Shown piece by piece: positions 58,471 to 64,000 of a DNA stretch of 64,000 bases. The translations under genes and the position numbers were made by a program. The stretch spans positions 1,868,929-1,932,928 of the forward strand of contig VZSR01001477.1 of the NCBI GenBank assembly GCA_013398615.1, written 5' to 3'. This stretch comes from Brachypodius melanocephalos (Eukaryota > Chordata > Aves > Passeriformes > Pycnonotidae). The notes under the pieces were generated by a model. It had not been told where the DNA came from, ran no database searches, and worked only from the letters and a program-made list of their open reading frames with translations. Within the stretch, counting starts at the first letter, position 1, and each line of letters opens with the position of its first letter.

Positions 58471-61400
58471 ACAATTTATGTTTGACCAAAATAGTACCTA
58501 ATAGAAGGCTTGGCACCTCCAAATGTCTAGATTTTATTGAAGATGGGCAAAGTTCTTAAATAATAGACTAAACCTCAATTCTAAGGAACAGAGAATTGGT
58601 GACATAATAAACTGATAAAATTTTGCACGCTAATTTTAAGGAACTGTCTGATCAGAACGTTAGCCTAGAAATAAATTGACGATTGTAGCATACAAATCAT
58701 TTAATCAAATGATACATAGAATCAAATGACACAAATCACATCCCAGGATGGCTGATTTTCCAGATCACTCACAATTTGGAGTACTCTTTGGCTGTTAGCT
58801 AGCGAGCAAGTTCAGAAAGGGCATTTCAGGGGAATTCTAGGGTGCAAGTGAGAGCAATGACTTCACAACTGAATTTGTCCCAGCATGGAGTGTTGCTGTT
58901 AGCTGAGGATTGCCCCACAACCAGGAGTTGTAAACAAATGTTCACTTCCTACGGGCAACTGCAGAAAATGAGATACAAAGTACAGATTTGTGAAGCCCCA
59001 TTTGTGAAGTCACCTCCATTTGGAGGTGTTTAAATACCTAGTTTCTGTCTAGTTTACCAGTAAGAGTCCCTGATATGTTTTTGTCCATCCAAAACAAGAT
59101 AATCTTGGAAGTGGTGGAAAGGTAATCCTTTCAGAGAAGAGTATGGAAAACAAAAATTTGAAACCAGAGAATTATCTTTTAAAGGGCTGACCAAAACTCA
59201 GTAATTTCTTAAGACGATTTCATTATTGTGCTTACCTTTGTTTGTGAACTGAATACGAAAGCACAACTTTTAATGAACATTTATTCAAGCCATGAGAGAA
59301 AAATCAAATTCCTCACTTAGAAAATAGACTCGTCTAGTTTCTTTATATAATTTATAAAAAATTTACATTTTTGAAAAAGACCTAAACCCACAATTAAATG
59401 GTTATGAGTATATATCTATACTATAATAGAAATGCATATGGAAATGCATATGCATATACACCTTACTGAAAGCTTGCAGGAGAATGAAAATAGCATTTGA
59501 CAAATGATGACTGTTACAAGGACAAACTCAGTGATTCTATATAGCTCCCAAATGAAATGGCCAGGATGGGGTAAGTTTTGTTTTTGTTCAGTCAAAACAT
59601 TTTATTTGAATTTTTCTTGTATGTTCCATTCCAACATAGAAAGTTTCAACATGAAGATCAATCAAACAGAAAAAAAGGCTCCTGAAAAAAGGACCATATT
59701 TTGACAAAACCATTTTTATATTTTGCATGATTTTGATATGTTATTTTGATAATTTCTTAAAAATTAACACAATTCTGTGAAGCATTTTCATTCCAAAAAT
59801 GCATTTTTCAAATGTGAAAAGACCTAATCAATTCTTAACTTATAGCTTTTCAGATAGAATTACTGCTTTCCTCAAAGATTTTACACTTAATAATTACAGA
59901 GTAATAATTATCCTGAAGAAAAAAATTACCTCCTAAATAACAATTTGCTTCCAAGCACACTGAACATGACTGCTGGGCAAGTGAGCCACTATGGAATGAA
60001 AGGGTATATCAGAGAAATGAGATGAAGAGATTTTGCAGATTCACCTGCATGACAGAGTGAAGCACTGTGTAGAATTATGTGATTTAGTTCTCAATGAGAA
60101 GCAGGGATATGAAAAAAATTGTTTATTTGAAAAATTCCCAACTGGTTCTACAATGAAGTCAAACGTTCACTTATCATAATGCTATTATAGTACCCCCTTT
60201 TAAATGAAGATTAATAGAAACATGTCGTATTTTTTTCTTCAAGATAAAGATTTCCATTTACTAAGCTTACTGTGAATTATATCCTCAATGCAACCATTTT
60301 CCCCATCTCTTATAAAAATATCCATCCTTATTGGCTTTTAGTTGTAATCCAGGGCAATGTCTCTCTTGCATACTGCGTGCATTTTTCACAAACATGTCAA
60401 CATAACACTCCTCGAGAAGGACATTGTTTACTTTGGATAAACCTGCCTCATGGAGGATAAAACCATTCTTTGTGAACACTTATGAAGGACAAGAGTGTGT
60501 ATGCTATTTATGAAATGTTTCATTATGCAGTATGTGGTTTCCATTATATAAATAATTCTTTCCCCCTCATCTACTTCTCTGTGGGAATATTGAATAAATA
60601 ATTAAAGGAGAAAAAAAGAGTAGGAAGAAATAAGTATAAACAACTTGAAAGATGATTCATAAGTTGAGTTATGTTAATTGTATTTTCTACTGAGACATCA
60701 AAGTACATTTGGTAACATGAAATATATGCACCTTTCCAAGATTTTATATTTTGGCTCTCTTAAGGGTGCTGATAATTATTCACAATAACTTCATGGAAAA
60801 TATCCCCAAAAGTTTTGCTTAGCGTTTATTTTCCTAGAGCAAGACATCACTTATAATCTCATTTTTTAAAGGGTTAGTTCTTTGCTTTTTGTTGTAGTGA
60901 GACACACTGCCTGGTCCACAGTCAGAGCATAGAAGTGCTTATCACAGTCACATAACTTTTCTTCTTGTTGCCTTTAAGAAACTCATTAGCCACAAGAGAG
61001 AGAGAAAACCATCCTAAAGCACTCAGAAAACCCCATAATACTGGCAGACCACTAATAAAGATGTCTGTATTTTGGCTACTCTCTTTGAGAATCAATATGC
61101 ACCAAAATAATTGGGGTTTATTTATATTCCAGTAATATCTGGAGATCCTGATTGGAGATTCAGGGTAATATTTTCTAAAGTGAGTAAGTAATGCAGCAGC
61201 TACAGCCATAAAATAGCAAAGACAACAATTTCACAGTTTAGTTCTGTAAGTCTAAATTTCAGGTACTTGAAGTCTGTCTCAGTTTTGTTGCCCTGGCTGA
61301 CTTTGGTTGTCTGTGTTTCCACTGCTGGTTGTTTGCAGAACACCCCAAGCATTTCCAACACAGAGGTGACCATGCTCACAGGAGTCATGAGACAGAATTT

Positions 61401-64000
61401 CTGTCACCTATCCGTCCTGGTGAGCCTGCTCTAGAAGACGATTCTTATGAAATAAGACCATTCCTATCAAATCTGGATAGACTAGAACCAAAACTCAGAA
61501 AGCAACACCTTCCTGCAGCTTCCCACTATACTGTAAAGATGGAAAAGTCAGGAAATTGACTATTAAGCATAAACCAGCCATTATCTTATTGTCTTTATTT
61601 GAAAATAATTTGAATGACAGAAGCTGCTGAAAAATCATCAAAAGGATGGAATAGTACATTTCTAATTTTCTGCCGCTCTTCTCTAGAATAGGGAATGAAC
61701 TTGGATGGCATTTGCTGCAACTGGCTGGAAAAGAATGACAGAAATACTCTGAGGTTTTAACCACAATTTTTTTTTCTCTCTTCTTCTACCTAAAGACATG
61801 TCAAAAGAGAGAATTTCCAAAGTAAGGAAGGGGAGAGAAAGCCAGTGAACACCCACCTGAGATGTAGCACATTCACTAATGTTCATAGTCTAGCACTATG
61901 TGGTTCAGAGAAATGAATATGTCTGCTGTGTGGCATAGAGTTCTCAAAAAAACAGTTAATGAATATTTAACGAGGGCAAAATAGTTTCAATGGGAGTACT
62001 TTAAAGACCGAGCAACTCACTAAGCCAGGGTGAAGTAATATGCTAGGGAAGAGGGAAAGGTTTCACATCAAAGTCATCACTCAGTCTGTGTTTTTCTCTA
62101 GAATATTAAGTTTCAAAAAATGCATAAACCTGGCTCTTCAGGAAAATTTCTCTAACCTCAAGGACTACTGACTGTTCTAAGATCTCATTCATATTTTCTG
62201 GCTACCATCTAAATTTACAAGTGACATTGCTGAGAAATGCATTATAAGCTGTGGTTTCTCTAAGAAAAGCTCTTAGTTGGCTAAACCATGGAATTCCTAC
62301 TTAGAACTTCTGTTGGCAGGAGTATTGCTTTAAAGATGGAGGAATTTGTTTTAATAGAATTTGGCCAAGGTAGTTATTTTCTCAATGAATAACATAAAAC
62401 TGGTATCATCAACACCAATTTTGGACACATGCATAAACAATAGTCTATTTTCTCGTAGCTGCAAAGGATGGGTTTTGAAATAATTGGGCATGCTGTAATG
62501 TATTTTTTTTTCACCATGTTTCAGGATATATTGGATTGTTTCCCCCACTGGTGATGTTTAAACTGCAATTTCTTTATTTGGATAAGGCAGTTTGAAATCA
62601 GACCACAAATAACAGATTACTTTGTTTAAACTGCTTTTACTTGCTTGGTCTTATCTTGTTTTATGTGTTCCATGTCATCAGCAGGATGCACAAGAGATGC
62701 CTTATACTACATGCATTCAGAATGGCTGCTGTGGAGGGATTACCAGCCCAGCTCTGGCATAAAGCTCCCTTTAGAATTTGTTGACTACAGCACTGTATCC
62801 CAAACCCACTGGCAATGACTAGGAAACACAAATTTGCTAAATCTTGCTATAGGGGTTTGTAGTTAGCTCAATGGAAAATTTAGATAGTTTTTACCAAATT
62901 TGCTCTTTCTTCCCCACTCCCTTCACCCCAGATTTTCACCTAATTATTATTTATTTTTATTGCACAGCATTCTATTGTTAAAACAAGATATATTATTAAG
63001 ATATTGTGATCTTTTTAATACTGTGTTCCTTACTTGGACCTTATTTCCTTTTGTCCTTGCCTTGGTTAAAATTCATGTTTTCTGGTTGTAAGGTCCTTGC
63101 TGGATGGTGGTTCCTGTGCCTGCCACGAGAGGTCTCTTCCTGTGTGACAAACCTGAAAATTAAGATCCAAACATATTTTTCCCCAGTGCTCTTCCAGTCT
63201 CAAGTTCTCCTTTCAATGCCAGGGAAACTTGCTTAAGTTTGTGTAGACTATTAGTAATGCAAATACTGTAGCTTGGAACAACTGCTCTTAACATCCAACA
63301 GCAAGTAGATGGTCATATATTATTAAAAAAAAAAAAAAAAGAAAGTTATAAAACTTCTTTTCTATAAATTTATCTTACACCTTATATATGGTAAATGAAG
63401 TGGTACTTACTATCAGTAATACAAAAGTAAAGGAACAAATTATCCCATGTCAAGCATACCCATGTTTTCTTTCTTTGTTTTTTCCCTATGGTAGGCTTAG
63501 GCAAAGTCTAATTGCTGCCAAAACCATCAGACAAAATTATTGTGCCAAGTACAGTGGATCAGCAAAAGTTTTAGATGGAGAGAAGCCAAAATATTTTTCA
63601 AGGAAAACACTGAGGCTGAAGGTTTGGGGTGAGGTCATAAAGAACCATCCTCTGGCAGGCCAGGAGACAATGTTATTTAAATTCCTCCTGCTTTTAATGT
63701 CAATATTTGGCAAAATTCCATTAGCCAGAAAAAGGCACCACAATTTCGAAACACTGTAAACTGTATATGTTACCTGATAGCATGCCTCATTTGACTCCCC
63801 TTTCCACACCCACTCCAAAAAGAATCACACAGAATTTTATGGAGAGAGATAAGTTGGACTATTTTGGCAGTCCTTCAAAACATAAATTAGGTTCGAACAA
63901 AAAATACGTGTAAGGAAACAATTTGGTATATGTGTTCTTATTCCAGAATTACTGTATTTTGTTCTATATTATTTAGTTCCTCTTGCCTCTGGGGATGTAT

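Larger units (their letters stand above)
52546..64000. other. Intergenic desert to window end, no gene recognised
   Basis: AT-rich unique DNA. Candidate regulatory islands at 53440-53790 and 58200-58470, a 24-base perfect palindrome at 55836-55859 and an exon-like 81-base segment at 61339-61419 are described under findings. The last open frames (for example 63388-63759, 123 codons) have no recognisable domain. Confidence 0.5.

Noticed and set aside
63388..63759. 123-codon open frame near the window end
   Set aside because: No recognisable protein family. An antisense frame of 93 codons overlaps it, typical of chance.
1..64000. tRNA, rRNA, CRISPR or bacterial-type operon features
   Set aside because: I found no tRNA A/B box pair with a foldable cloverleaf, no rRNA and no regularly spaced repeats. 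The window is eukaryotic.

Overview
The window is vertebrate nuclear DNA, almost certainly from a bird and probably a passerine or other neoavian. It contains CR1 LINE fragments with the avian octamer-type 3' tail and endogenous-retrovirus LTRs of families common in neoavian genomes. No mammalian repeats are recognisable. One protein-coding gene is certain: a complete, intact, four-exon ALX1 (CART1) on the + strand, spanning about 7.5-26.1 kb. Its exons join with consensus GT-AG splice sites and matching phases (1, 0, 0). They encode a 326-residue paired-class (Q50) homeodomain transcription factor with a C-terminal OAR motif, the same length as I recall for human ALX1.

Layout: (1) 1-7.0 kb is upstream flank, poor in repeats, with a 69-A homopolymer and a CpG-rich block at about 4.15-6.43 kb that is interrupted by a 219-N assembly gap. 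(2) 7.0-7.9 kb holds an exon-like 124-bp segment, two polypyrimidine tracts, a TATA-like element, the 5' UTR and coding exon 1. (3) 7.9-25.4 kb holds introns 1-3: a CpG island in intron 1, and in intron 3 a 650-bp CR1 copy plus a second CR1 interrupted by a solo LTR. (4) 25.4-26.1 kb holds exon 4 and the 3' UTR with three AATAAA hexamers. (5) 26.1-64 kb is a gene desert of AT-rich DNA. It holds a fossil hAT-like inverted-repeat element beside a CpG-bearing candidate conserved block, two further LTR copies, a reverse CR1 fragment, AT microsatellites and several candidate regulatory islands.

With one protein gene, the functional picture is simple. ALX1 is a developmental regulator of cranial neural-crest mesenchyme, and the CpG islands around its first exon and the gene-free downstream DNA fit such a locus. 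No previously undescribed gene system is demonstrated. The observations most worth checking are the unassigned exon-like segment at 7008-7131, the fossil transposon and adjacent block at 28.1-28.7 kb, the LTR nested in CR1 at 20.4-21.1 kb, and the 24-bp perfect palindrome at 55.84 kb.
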